DNA of 64,000 bases from Gordonia effusa NBRC 100432. Lineage in GTDB: Bacteria; Actinomycetota; Actinomycetes; Mycobacteriales; Mycobacteriaceae. Positions 9,720 through 17,774 of this stretch are shown here, piece by piece. The position numbers and the translations under genes are program-made. The notes beneath the pieces were generated by a model. It was not told the origin of the DNA and did not search any database. It was given only the letters and a program-made list of their open reading frames with translations. Position 1 is the first letter of the stretch; every line of letters begins with the position of its first letter. Location of the stretch: the NCBI RefSeq assembly GCF_000241305.1, contig NZ_BAEH01000105.1, positions 1 through 64,000 on the forward strand, in the 5' to 3' direction.

Positions 9720-12216
9720 GATAACACTTCGCGTCCCGGCAATGGGACTTATTGTGCTGGTGGGTGTTTCGGGTAGCGGGAAGTCGACTTTCGCTCAGCG
9801 GCACTTCGCACCGACCGAGACCATCTCCAGCGACTTCTGCCGCGGACTGATCGCCGACGACGAGAATGATCAGAACGCGACACCCGACGCGTTCGACGTA
9901 CTGAACTATATCGTCGGGGTGCGGTTGCGTCGTGGGCTGCTGACTGTTGTGGACGCCACCAGCGTGCAGCCCGCTGCGCGCAAAGCACTGATCAAGCTCG
10001 CCAAGGATAACGATGTGCTGGTCGACGCGATCGTTCTCGACGTGCCTGAAAGTATTGCGGTCCAACGTAATCGGGCGCGAGGCGACCGCACCTTCGGCGA
10101 CCACGTCATCGGCCGCCAGCGCGGCCAGTTGAAGAAGTCTATGCGCGGCATGCGTAAAGAGGGATTCCGCCGGGTCCATGTCCTCGATGGGGTCGACCAG
10201 ATCGACTCGGCACAGATCGTGCGCGAGCCGTCCTGGAATGATCGGCGCGGCGATACCGGACCGTTCGACATCATCGGCGACGTCCACGGCTGCCTCAGCG
10301 AATTGCGTTCTCTGCTAGTCGAACTCGGGTGGCGGCTCGAACTTGACCGCGAGGGACGCCCGATCGGCGCGGCCCACCCCGAGGGACGCACGGCGGTCTT
10401 CGTCGGAGATCTCGTTGACCGTGGACCGGATACTCCCGGCGTACTGCGACTGGTGATGGGCATGATCGACGCTGGGCACGCGCTATGTGTCAGCGGCAAT
10501 CACGAGGCCAAGCTGGTGCGGGCAATGAGCGGTGCCAAGGTGAAGCCGCGGCACGGCCTGGCCGAATCCCTCGCGCAGCTCGCTGAGACCGACGACGAAT
10601 TTCGTTCCGCCGCTGCGACTTTCATGACCGGCTTGGTCAGCCACTTCGTCCTCGATGGCGGGCGACTCGTCGTCGCCCACGCGGGCTTGAAGGAGGCCTA
10701 TCACGGGCGGTCGTCGGGGCGGGTGCGCGCATTCGCGCTCTACGGTGACACTACCGGCGAAACCGACGAGTTCGGTCTGCCGATTCGCTATCCGTGGGCT
10801 CGTGAATACCGCGGTGACGCGATGGTGGCCTACGGCCACACACCGACGCCTAAGCCGGAATGGGTCAACAACACCATCTGCCTCGATACCGGGGCGGTAT
10901 TCGGGGGCGCGTTGACGGCACTTCGGTATCCCAGCCGCGAAATCGTCAGTGTCCCAGCGGAAAAGGTCTGGTATGAGCCTGCCCGACCCCTCGCATCCGT
11001 CGACGAACGCGAGCCGTCGACGCTGCGCATCGACGACGTGACCGGCACCCGCTGGCTCGACACGGAGTATGCGGGCCGAGTGAAGATCCCAGCCGAGAAC
11101 GCCGCCGCCGCGCTGGAAGTAATGAGTCGCTTCGCTGTCGATCCTCGATGGTTGATCTATCTGCCGCCGACGATGTCGCCGGTCGCGGCGTCGGCTCACG
11201 ACGGCTTCTTAGAACATCCCGCCGAAGCCTTCGCCGCGTACCGCGACTGGGGCGTCAACGAAGTGGTATGTGAAGAGAAGCACATGGGTTCGCGAGCGGT
11301 CGCGGTGCTCGCCCGCGACGCCAGCGTCGCTGAGCGGCGATTTGGGATAGCCGACGGCACGTCAGGTGTTGTCTACACGCGGACCGGCCGATCGTTTTTC
11401 GACGAATCGACACCGCTCGTCGCCGCGCTGCGCGACGCGGTGAGCGAACTCTACGATGCGTTCGATACAGACTGGCTGGCGCTCGACGGCGAATTGCTGC
11501 CGTGGTCGGCGAAGGCGTTGCCACTCATTCGCGAGCAGTACGCCTCGGTCGGCGCGGCCGCGGAGACGTCGCTAGCCGCGTTGGGCGCCGTGCTAGCGAC
11601 TGCATCAGAACGCGGGCTCGACGTCGAAGATATGCGCGAACGTACAGCACGCCGTGCGGCCAACGCCGCGGCATATCGGGAGGCGTATGCGCGTTACGTC
11701 CGCCCGACGTCCGGCCTCGACGGGGTGACATTCGCGCCGTTCCAGCTACTCGCGGCGCACGACAATGCGTTCGCGGTGACCAGGGATCATCGGTGGCATA
11801 TGGAAACCATTGGGCGGCTGACTGATCCATTGATCACGACAACTCGGCACCGGTATGTCGACGTCCGTGATGAGCGCGCATGCGACGACGCGACACAGTG
11901 GTGGCTCGATCTCACCGCGCGCGGCGGTGAAGGCATGGTCGTGAAACCGGTGTCGGCTTCTCGCAAGGCACAGCCGGGGCTGAAGGTTCGCGGACGGGAA
12001 TATCTTCGGATCATCTACGGCCCCGACTACGTCGATGACCTGGCGTCGCTACGTAAGCGGCAGCTGGGCCACAAGCGCCACTTGGCGACCCGCGAGCACG
12101 GCCTCGGCATCGAAGCGTTGACCAGATTTGTCGCGGGCGAGCCGCTGTGGCGGGTACATCAGATGGTGTTCGCGGTACTGGCGATGGAATCCGAAGGGGT
12201 CGACCCGCGGCTGTGA
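9712..12216 (+). CDS. pnkp: polynucleotide kinase-phosphatase-ligase Pnkp
   Basis: 834-aa three-domain RNA-repair enzyme that heals and seals broken RNA ends. The kinase P-loop GVSGSGKST is at residues 18-26. The binuclear metallophosphoesterase domain follows, with DIIGDVHG (186-193), DLVDRGPD (233-240) and GNHE (262-265). The C-terminal adenylyltransferase domain has the nucleotidyl lysine Lys523 in CEEKHMGSRAV, and EGMVVKP near residue 745. In characterised systems Pnkp seals only when bound to Hen1, which agrees with the overlapping hen1 gene. GTG start. The 3' end faces the RES toxin gene 15 bp away. All key motifs are intact, so the enzyme should be active. Confidence 0.97.
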   Translation: MSEITLRVPAMGLIVLVGVSGSGKSTFAQRHFAPTETISSDFCRGLIADDENDQNATPDAFDVLNYIVGVRLRRGLLTVVDATSVQPAARKALIKLAKDNDVLVDAIVLDVPESIAVQRNRARGDRTFGDHVIGRQRGQLKKSMRGMRKEGFRRVHVLDGVDQIDSAQIVREPSWNDRRGDTGPFDIIGDVHGCLSELRSLLVELGWRLELDREGRPIGAAHPEGRTAVFVGDLVDRGPDTPGVLRLVMGMIDAGHALCVSGNHEAKLVRAMSGAKVKPRHGLAESLAQLAETDDEFRSAAATFMTGLVSHFVLDGGRLVVAHAGLKEAYHGRSSGRVRAFALYGDTTGETDEFGLPIRYPWAREYRGDAMVAYGHTPTPKPEWVNNTICLDTGAVFGGALTALRYPSREIVSVPAEKVWYEPARPLASVDEREPSTLRIDDVTGTRWLDTEYAGRVKIPAENAAAALEVMSRFAVDPRWLIYLPPTMSPVAASAHDGFLEHPAEAFAAYRDWGVNEVVCEEKHMGSRAVAVLARDASVAERRFGIADGTSGVVYTRTGRSFFDESTPLVAALRDAVSELYDAFDTDWLALDGELLPWSAKALPLIREQYASVGAAAETSLAALGAVLATASERGLDVEDMRERTARRAANAAAYREAYARYVRPTSGLDGVTFAPFQLLAAHDNAFAVTRDHRWHMETIGRLTDPLITTTRHRYVDVRDERACDDATQWWLDLTARGGEGMVVKPVSASRKAQPGLKVRGREYLRIIYGPDYVDDLASLRKRQLGHKRHLATREHGLGIEALTRFVAGEPLWRVHQMVFAVLAMESEGVDPRL

Positions 12217-12230
12217 CCACAGCTCAGTGT

Positions 12231-12866
12231 TCACAGAAAGCGATATCCCAGGTCCATGGCAGCGGTTGCGATCCGGCCTTCCAGCCCAGGATGCGAAAGC
12301 GGCAGCGACAGAAAGGGATTCGCCGGAAAGGCGTCAGCCGTCCGCTCAAACAGCGCCAAACAGGTGGAGCCCGCGAATCGTCCGCGATACGCGATGCCGT
12401 CGATGTCGTCGAATGCGGAATAGATGGCCCGCGACCACTCCTGCGATCGACGATGCGGCGCGGAATCGAGGGCGTGCGTCCCGCCCGCACGGGTGATCCA
12501 TACACCGCCGGCCACACCCGCGACGTCGAGCAGCCGCAACGGCCGGGTGAACCGCAAGCCGGTCAGGTATTTGGCGTCGGCATATCGGTCGATGACACGA
12601 GTTTCCTGGAATACTTCTGCCAGCGCGCCGCGCGGATCGGCTGCGCCGTACCAGATTCCGCATTTCGGGTGCTCTCCCACGGGCAGCGGATGTTGGTCGA
12701 AGCGAAGTACCGGTCCCCACGTGCGGTGAGCATTCCACGGCAGAACGTGGGTGCCGGTCGTCGCATGCACGCGCCACAGCGGTGATCGCGTCTTCCACGT
12801 CATCACTTCTTTCGACCGGACACCAACGTGCTTCAGCTCGGCGACAGACGGCGGCGGGGGCAGCAT
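12231..12866 (-). CDS. RES-domain toxin of a RES/Xre toxin-antitoxin pair
   Basis: RES-family protein of about 211 aa. The domain runs from LWRVHATTGTHVLPWNAHRT through WYGAADPRGALAEVFQE to YRGRFAGSTCLALFER, containing the conserved Arg, Glu and Ser positions typical of the family (R in LWRVH, E in AEVF, S in GST). Characterised RES toxins, such as MbcT of M. tuberculosis, destroy cellular NAD+. The start is uncertain: the ATG at 12866 is used here; a longer frame opens at 12905 inside the antitoxin gene. It lies 7 bp downstream of the HTH gene, which is the normal antitoxin-then-toxin order. Confidence 0.85.
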   Translation of the reverse strand: MLPPPPSVAELKHVGVRSKEVMTWKTRSPLWRVHATTGTHVLPWNAHRTWGPVLRFDQHPLPVGEHPKCGIWYGAADPRGALAEVFQETRVIDRYADAKYLTGLRFTRPLRLLDVAGVAGGVWITRAGGTHALDSAPHRRSQEWSRAIYSAFDDIDGIAYRGRFAGSTCLALFERTADAFPANPFLSLPLSHPGLEGRIATAAMDLGYRFL

Positions 12867-12873
12867 TGACGAC

Positions 12874-13503
12874 TTACACCGCTCCCCACGACGCGGCGTC
12901 AACAATGTCGGTAGCCCGTTCGATCTCGTCGGCCGAGCGCGGTCCCGACAACAACCAGGCGACGATCGACGCGGGCTCGCCGTCGACAGCGAGGGTAGGT
13001 TGCGGCAGCGTGAGCAAAGACTGCACCTCGAGGGGATGCGCGTCCGGCCGCACCCGGGCTACCACCGCCTCGATACCGGGTATCACACCGTCGTCGGTGA
13101 ACTGGGCGGGAATAAGTAGGCGCCGAGTCCCCCACTTGTACGCCCACAACGTTCGCGCTGCGAGCCGCTGACGAATCCGCGCGGTGCTCACACCCGCCCG
13201 GTCCGCGGCGTCGTTGACAGTCAGCGATTCGGCGACCAGCTGTTGCATTTGGATGTCACGAGCAACCGACGCTGTCGTCAGGGCACCCGGTCGCTCGACG
13301 AAGCCCGCGGAGTCAAGTGCCGCGGCGTCGGCTTCCGAGAGCGCCGCGGGCGATGGTGAATTGTCATCAGAAAGATTGTCGAGCACGTCAGCGAGCTGCT
13401 CACGCGTCAGCGGAAACCGCGACAGCCGACCGAGAGCATCTTCGAAACTAATGGCACCAGATCGGAACTGGGCACGCGCATCAAGCGACTCCGCGGAAGT
13501 CAT
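12874..13503 (-). CDS. HTH antitoxin partner of the RES toxin
   Basis: 209 aa, ATG at 13503 with a near-perfect AAGGAGGG site. The middle contains an HTH (SLTVNDAADRAGVSTARIRQRLAARTLWAYKW), and the C-terminal part (TLPQPTLAVDGEPASIVAWLLSG, then IERATDIVDAASW) resembles the domain that covers the active site of RES toxins in MbcA/Xre-type antitoxins. It precedes the RES gene closely, so the pair should be co-transcribed and autoregulated. The assignment rests on the RES partner and the overall layout; the HTH itself is typical. Confidence 0.8.
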   Translation of the reverse strand: MTSAESLDARAQFRSGAISFEDALGRLSRFPLTREQLADVLDNLSDDNSPSPAALSEADAAALDSAGFVERPGALTTASVARDIQMQQLVAESLTVNDAADRAGVSTARIRQRLAARTLWAYKWGTRRLLIPAQFTDDGVIPGIEAVVARVRPDAHPLEVQSLLTLPQPTLAVDGEPASIVAWLLSGPRSADEIERATDIVDAASWGAV

Positions 13504-13545
13504 CGACCCTCCTTACGCCTACTTACATATATAAATACATGTTAG
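13504..13545 (-). promoter_or_regulatory. AT-rich promoter/operator candidate of the toxin-antitoxin pair
   Basis: Immediately upstream of the antitoxin start is a run of low-GC sequence (13521-13545, including ACATATATAAATACATGT) that stands out in a GC-rich window. It has imperfect dyad symmetry (ACAT at 13525-13528 against ATGT at 13539-13542). It probably contains the -10 region and a site for the HTH antitoxin. Confidence 0.45.
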
Positions 13546-13605
13546 CGCACACAAGTAGACCGGTCGAGTACAACGTGGAGATACGTTTGGCCGCCACCTA
13601 CGAAT

Positions 13606-13668
13606 TCTCGTCCCCGTGGGTGTCATCGAAGGGCAATATGCCCTCCGAGTCCGCTGAGAGGGACGAGA
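13606..13668. repeat. nested inverted repeat between the toxin-antitoxin pair and the crotonase gene
   Basis: The outer arms TCTCGTCCC (13606-13614) and GGGACGAGA (13660-13668) enclose an inner hairpin AGGGC-AATAT-GCCCT (13630-13644). The architecture resembles the composite repeats at 7113 and 14959, but the sequence differs. It lies upstream of the antitoxin gene and beyond the 3' end of the crotonase gene, so it could end crotonase transcription. Confidence 0.55.
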
Positions 13669-13695
13669 TTTCACCGTCGATCTCGCATACGTGGA

Positions 13696-14463
13696 CTAGA
13701 TGTCATCGAAGGAACCGCCGCGCCCCTTGCCAGCTGCGAATCGCGCTGCTCCCCCGACGCCATCAGCCATCAACGAACTCATCCCGATCGCGAACTCACG
13801 GCGCAGCGCGGACTCCTCGTCGTCCCCCCACTGGTCGCGAGCCGACCGGCGATCGTTGCGCATACACGTCTGCGGCATACGGGCGATGTCGTGAGCGAGG
13901 GCAACTGCGGCCGCGCGGACGGTGCCACTGGGCACCACTCGGTTCACCAACCCGAACGACAACGCTTCAGCCGCATCAACCGGGCGGCCGGTCAAGATGA
14001 GATCCATTGCGCGACTGTGCCCGATGAGGCGAGGTAGGCGGACGGTGCCACCATCGATCAGCGGTACGCCCCAGCGGCGGCAGAAGACGCCAAGGATCGC
14101 GTCATCGTCGGCCACCCGCATATCGCACCAGATCGCAAGTTCGAGTCCACCTGCGACTGCGTGCCCATTGATCGCGGCGACGACCGGCTTGGATAAGTTC
14201 ATCCGCGTGGGCCCCATCGGACCGTCGCCTTCCAGATTTAATTTGTTGCCATCGTCGGTACCTACCGCTTTGAGGTTCGCGCCCGCGCAGAACGACGGTC
14301 CGTCCCCGGCAAGCACAGCCACCTTGGCGTCGGAATGCTCGAATTCCCGGAAGGCACTTACCAACTCGGCGGCCATCGGTCCATCGACAGCGTTATGCCG
14401 CTCAGGGCGATTCATCACGATCACGGTGACGCCGCCGTCATGTTCGACACGAATATCGTTCAT
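13696..14463 (-). CDS. enoyl-CoA hydratase/isomerase family protein
   Basis: 255-aa crotonase-fold protein. The oxyanion-hole motifs are visible: FCAGANLKAV (about residues 58-67) and NGHAVAGGLELAIWCDMRVA (about 97-116). The usual second catalytic acid is not obvious from FCRRWGVPLIDGG, so the exact reaction (hydratase, isomerase or other CoA chemistry) cannot be named. ATG start at 14463. It follows the Ddn-like gene by 12 bp on the same strand and is probably co-transcribed with it. Confidence 0.85.
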   Translation of the reverse strand: MNDIRVEHDGGVTVIVMNRPERHNAVDGPMAAELVSAFREFEHSDAKVAVLAGDGPSFCAGANLKAVGTDDGNKLNLEGDGPMGPTRMNLSKPVVAAINGHAVAGGLELAIWCDMRVADDDAILGVFCRRWGVPLIDGGTVRLPRLIGHSRAMDLILTGRPVDAAEALSFGLVNRVVPSGTVRAAAVALAHDIARMPQTCMRNDRRSARDQWGDDEESALRREFAIGMSSLMADGVGGAARFAAGKGRGGSFDDI

Positions 14464-14475
14464 AGTCAGTAACTC

Positions 14476-14937
14476 TCAGTGGGGAGTGAACAGGAACGCG
14501 CGAGCGCCCTGAGCTGCGATGCGGTTGAGATCGCGTTGGTCCGGATCTCCCGCGGGCGTGTAGCCGATTCCATTGAAGCTGGCGAATTGCTTATTGTCCC
14601 TGGCGATTACGCCATACATCTGGGCAACACCCGGATGATCGTCGATGACCTGTACGTCGGCGATTTTCCGTTTGCCCCGGAACTGAACTTCGATAGGCTC
14701 GCCGGTACGCAGGTTCTTGCCCCAGGCGAACGGCGTAGCAACGAGCAGGCCACCTTCATAAGGCGTGTATGCGACCGGGATCGCATAGGTCTTGCCCGAC
14801 TTGCGGCCAATTACGAACAGTGTCACAAGCTTTCGGCCCGCGAAGCGCGACAGCACAGGTGTTCTCAGCAGTGTTCGTACGAGTGCGTTGGCCACACCCT
14901 GAAACCGCATCGTCGTGGCAGGACCCGGTTGAGACAT
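14476..14937 (-). CDS. Ddn-like nitroreductase / deazaflavin-dependent protein
   Basis: 153 aa from the ATG at 14937; the frame opens earlier at 14964 inside a repeat, so the shorter start is preferred. The sequence VTLFVIGRKSGKTYAIPVAYTPYEGGLLVATPF is typical of the split-barrel Ddn (DUF385) family, many members of which use F420. The family acts in the cytoplasm or at the membrane on quinones and other substrates; the substrate here is unknown. The crotonase gene follows 12 bp downstream. The message would begin at or near the composite repeat at 14959-15035. Confidence 0.8.
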   Translation of the reverse strand: MSQPGPATTMRFQGVANALVRTLLRTPVLSRFAGRKLVTLFVIGRKSGKTYAIPVAYTPYEGGLLVATPFAWGKNLRTGEPIEVQFRGKRKIADVQVIDDHPGVAQMYGVIARDNKQFASFNGIGYTPAGDPDQRDLNRIAAQGARAFLFTPH

Positions 14938-14958
14938 AGATTCACCGTAGCGGGCGCC

Positions 14959-15035
14959 TTCCAAAAATCTGGAGACTACGGTCCGAGTCGGGGCAAGTTG
15001 CCCCTGGCGGATGGATAATGTCCAGAATTTTGGGA
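14959..15035. repeat. composite palindromic intergenic repeat, copy 2
   Basis: The left arm TTCCAAAAATCTGGA (14959-14973), the right arm TCCAGAATTTTGGGA (15021-15035) and the inner hairpin GGGGCA-AGT-TGCCCC (14990-15004), with GGTCCG/CGGAT in between, match the design of the element at 7113-7187. It separates the end of the ABC permease gene from the start of the Ddn-like gene, both on the minus strand. Confidence 0.85.
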
Positions 15036-15045
15036 GGGGACGCGG

Positions 15046-15924
15046 CTAGCTCGCTGGTACCGCGGCAGGCAGGTCCCTTGCCTGCCTTCGCTTTCGCCCG
15101 GTCACGACCCCGTACTTTGGGCTGAACACGTAGACGAGCGCGAACAAAATCCCCTGGATCAGCACGACCATCCCACCGGGTGACGTGTCTTGGTAGTACG
15201 CGACATACAGTCCCACGACGCCGGCAAGTGCCGACGTCACCGGCGCGATGATCAGCATCCGACCGAAGCGATCGGTCAGCAGATAGGCGGTTGCTCCGGG
15301 GATAATGAGCATCGCGACGACGAGCACGATGCCAACCACCTGCAGCGCGGTGACCGCGGTCAGTGCCAACAGGCCGAGGAGCATCGCACCCAACATTCGC
15401 GGGTTGAGACCGATCGCGAATGCGTGAGTCGGATCGAATGCGTACAGGGTGAAATCGCGGCGTTTGACCAGCAACACCCCTGCCACGATCGCGCCAAGTG
15501 CCGCGATCTGAACCAAATCCGACGTCGAGACACCGAGCAGATTGCCGAAGATGATGTGATTGAGGTCGGTTTGGCTCGGCGTCACCGAGATCAGCACCAA
15601 CCCGAGCGCGAACAACGTGGTGAAGACGATGCCGATGGCCGCGTCTTCTTTGATCCGCCCACGGTCCCGGACCGCGCCGATCAGCCCGACGGCGAGAAAC
15701 CCGAAAACGATTGCGCCCAAAGCGAATGGAGCACCGAAGATATAGGCGAGCACTACACCCGGCAACACGGCGTGCGAGACCGCATCGCCCATCAGGGACC
15801 ATCCGATCAACACCAGCCAGCACGAAAGCAACGCGCAAACCACCGACGCGACCAGCGTCGCCACCAATGCGCGCGACATGAAGGGGTAGGCGAACGGGTC
15901 CGCGAGCAGATCGAGGAAATTCAC
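15046..15924 (-). CDS. metal ABC transporter permease (Mn/Zn/Fe type)
   Basis: 292-aa polytopic membrane protein of the ABC-3 permease family (MntB/ZnuB type), with about eight hydrophobic helices. The conserved SLMGDAVSHAVLPGVVLAYIFG and AMLIIPGATAYLLTDRF stretches are present. GTG start at 15924, overlapping the ATPase stop by 4 nt (GTGA). It ends in a basic cytoplasmic tail (KRRQARD). Third gene of a lipoprotein-ATPase-permease operon. Confidence 0.93.
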   Translation of the reverse strand: MNFLDLLADPFAYPFMSRALVATLVASVVCALLSCWLVLIGWSLMGDAVSHAVLPGVVLAYIFGAPFALGAIVFGFLAVGLIGAVRDRGRIKEDAAIGIVFTTLFALGLVLISVTPSQTDLNHIIFGNLLGVSTSDLVQIAALGAIVAGVLLVKRRDFTLYAFDPTHAFAIGLNPRMLGAMLLGLLALTAVTALQVVGIVLVVAMLIIPGATAYLLTDRFGRMLIIAPVTSALAGVVGLYVAYYQDTSPGGMVVLIQGILFALVYVFSPKYGVVTGRKRRQARDLPAAVPAS

Positions 15925-16664
15925 GAGGTTGCCTCCGCTGGGCGGTCGAGCGGATCGAGGCCGAATGCTCGAACCAAGTTCTCCGGCGTCAGGATTTCGT
16001 CCGGGTGTCCCTGTGCGAGAACCCGGCGCATAAGCAGAATCGCCTCATCCGCGAGTTTTGGCAGGGCGTGCAGGTCGTGGGTGGAGACCAAGATGGTCGC
16101 GCCAGCGGCCGCAAGTTCCCGCAGCAAGGTGGTGATGGTGGCTTCAGTCCGCTTGTCGACGCCGGCGAACGGCTCGTCGAGCAACATAATCGATGCGTTC
16201 TGAGCGATGCCGCGAGCCACGAAGGCACGTTTGCGCTGTCCTCCCGAGAGCTGACCGATCTGCCGGTGTTGATAGTCGACGAGTTCGACTCGTTCCAACG
16301 CTTCGTCAACCGCAGCCTGGTCTGCCCGACGGGGCCGTCGGGTGAACCCGAGTTGTCCGTATCGGCCAGTCATCACTACGTCACGAACGGTCAGCGGGAA
16401 AGCCCAATCGATATCTTCGGATTGCGGAACGTATCCCACGGTCGCGGCCTTGCGCGCCGCCGCCGGCGTCCCACCGTTGATCGTCACCAGTCCACGGTCC
16501 GGAGAAATCATCCCGATAATGGTCTTGAACAGCGTCGATTTGCCCGAGCCGTTCATACCGACCAAGCCGCACACCGTCCCGGACGCCAGCGTGAACGACG
16601 CACCTTCGAGAGCTGGAACGGTGTCGTAGTGGACTGTGACGTCGTCCACGACAATCGCGTTCAT
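15921..16664 (-). CDS. metal ABC transporter ATP-binding protein
   Basis: 247-aa ABC ATPase. The Walker A loop GMNGSGKST is near residues 34-42, the signature LSGGQRKRAFVARG near 140-153, and the Walker B IMLLDEPFAGVD follows. The start is the ATG at 16664, overlapping the stop of the binding-protein gene as ATGA; the frame open further upstream is not used. It powers metal uptake with the permease that follows directly. Confidence 0.95.
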   Translation of the reverse strand: MNAIVVDDVTVHYDTVPALEGASFTLASGTVCGLVGMNGSGKSTLFKTIIGMISPDRGLVTINGGTPAAARKAATVGYVPQSEDIDWAFPLTVRDVVMTGRYGQLGFTRRPRRADQAAVDEALERVELVDYQHRQIGQLSGGQRKRAFVARGIAQNASIMLLDEPFAGVDKRTEATITTLLRELAAAGATILVSTHDLHALPKLADEAILLMRRVLAQGHPDEILTPENLVRAFGLDPLDRPAEATS

Positions 16665-17593
16665 CAGGCGGCCTTTCCGGTCAGGCCCGCGACAATGGTT
16701 TTCGCATCGTGGCGGATGAGGTCCAAATAGGTTGGCACCGGCCCGTCCGCTTCCGACAGTGAATCCACGTAGAGGACGCCGCCGAACCGGGCTCCGGTCG
16801 CGGACACGACCTGCTTCATAGGCGCGGCCGAGACGGTCGATTCGCAAAATACTGCCGGCACTTTGTTCGCTTTGACGAAGTCGATCGTCGAGGCGACCTG
16901 CTGTGGCGTTGCCTGCTGTTCGGCGTTGACCGGCCAGATATAGCGCTCAGTGAGGCCGGCGTCGCGGGCGAGGTATGAGAAGGCGCCTTCACAAGTCACT
17001 AGCGCGCGCTCGTTCACCGGTAGCGATTTGAGTGCGACGACCAATTCTCGTTGCACGCCTTGAAGTTTCGCTTTATATGCGGCGGCGTTGGAGGTGAATG
17101 TCACTGCACCGTCGGGGTCAAGGTCGGTGAACGCCGTCACCAGATTGTCGACGTAGATCTCGACATTGAGCGGACTCATCCACGAGTGCGGGTTCGGTTT
17201 GCCCGCGTATGCGTCCGACGTGATGTCGATTGGTGTCACACCATTGCTGACAACAGCATGGGGCACATCGAGGCCTTCCACGAACTGCGCGAACCAGGCT
17301 TCCAGGTTCAAGCCGTTGTCGACGATCAGGGACGCCGTCGACGCACGGCGAATATCACCGGGGGTCGGCTCGTATCCGTGAATCTCCGCGCCCGGCTTGG
17401 TGATTGACTCGACGCGCAATCGATCGCCGGCGATGTTCGAGGCAATATCCGATAGGACCGTGAAGGTGGTGAGCACGACCGGCCTGCCGTCGTCGTCGCC
17501 ACCGGGCACCGAACATCCGCCGACGAGCGCTCCGATAGCCGCTACGACGGAAACGAGCGCGAAAATACGCAATCGCGACTTAGGTTGTGGCAT
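16664..17593 (-). CDS. metal-binding lipoprotein of ABC importer, probably Mn(II)
   Basis: 309-aa cluster A-I solute-binding protein. A signal peptide ends in the lipobox LVGGC with Cys27, so it is lipid-anchored outside the membrane. The expected ligands are His in EIHGYEPTPGD, His in NPHSWMSP, Glu in TCEGAFSYLARDAG and Asp near LYVDSLSEADG. Glu rather than His at the third position favours Mn or Fe over Zn, judged from family knowledge. ATG at 17593 has no strong ribosome-binding site, and the operator-like palindrome lies only 14 bp upstream, so a leaderless or very short 5' UTR is likely. First gene of the operon. Confidence 0.9.
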   Translation of the reverse strand: MPQPKSRLRIFALVSVVAAIGALVGGCSVPGGDDDGRPVVLTTFTVLSDIASNIAGDRLRVESITKPGAEIHGYEPTPGDIRRASTASLIVDNGLNLEAWFAQFVEGLDVPHAVVSNGVTPIDITSDAYAGKPNPHSWMSPLNVEIYVDNLVTAFTDLDPDGAVTFTSNAAAYKAKLQGVQRELVVALKSLPVNERALVTCEGAFSYLARDAGLTERYIWPVNAEQQATPQQVASTIDFVKANKVPAVFCESTVSAAPMKQVVSATGARFGGVLYVDSLSEADGPVPTYLDLIRHDAKTIVAGLTGKAA

Positions 17594-17607
17594 GTCGACA
17601 CAATAGT

Positions 17608-17621
17608 TTCGGTGAACCGAA
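17608..17621. promoter_or_regulatory. palindrome before the metal-importer operon (possible MntR/DtxR-type operator)
   Basis: TTCGGTGAACCGAA is a perfect 6-bp dyad with a 2-bp centre, ending 14 bp from the ATG of the binding lipoprotein. The position overlaps where a promoter would be, so metal-dependent repression is likely. No regulator gene is adjacent. Confidence 0.55.
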
Positions 17622-17774
17622 CTTGTCCAATCGGTGGTGCGAACTGGCTGGTCCGCGGAGTCCGGCCATCGCACCAACGCAATCCGCCCGATCTGCCAAA
17701 GTTCATCCTGTAGGTTGGCTGGGAGCAGTACTCAATAACCGTCTTAAGTCCCTGACCACCGACGGAGGACCGAA

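Noticed and set aside
15190..16203. 337-codon plus-strand frame opposite the ABC permease and ATPase
   Set aside because: It crosses two genes with strong family signatures and shows charged low-complexity sequence typical of antisense translation.
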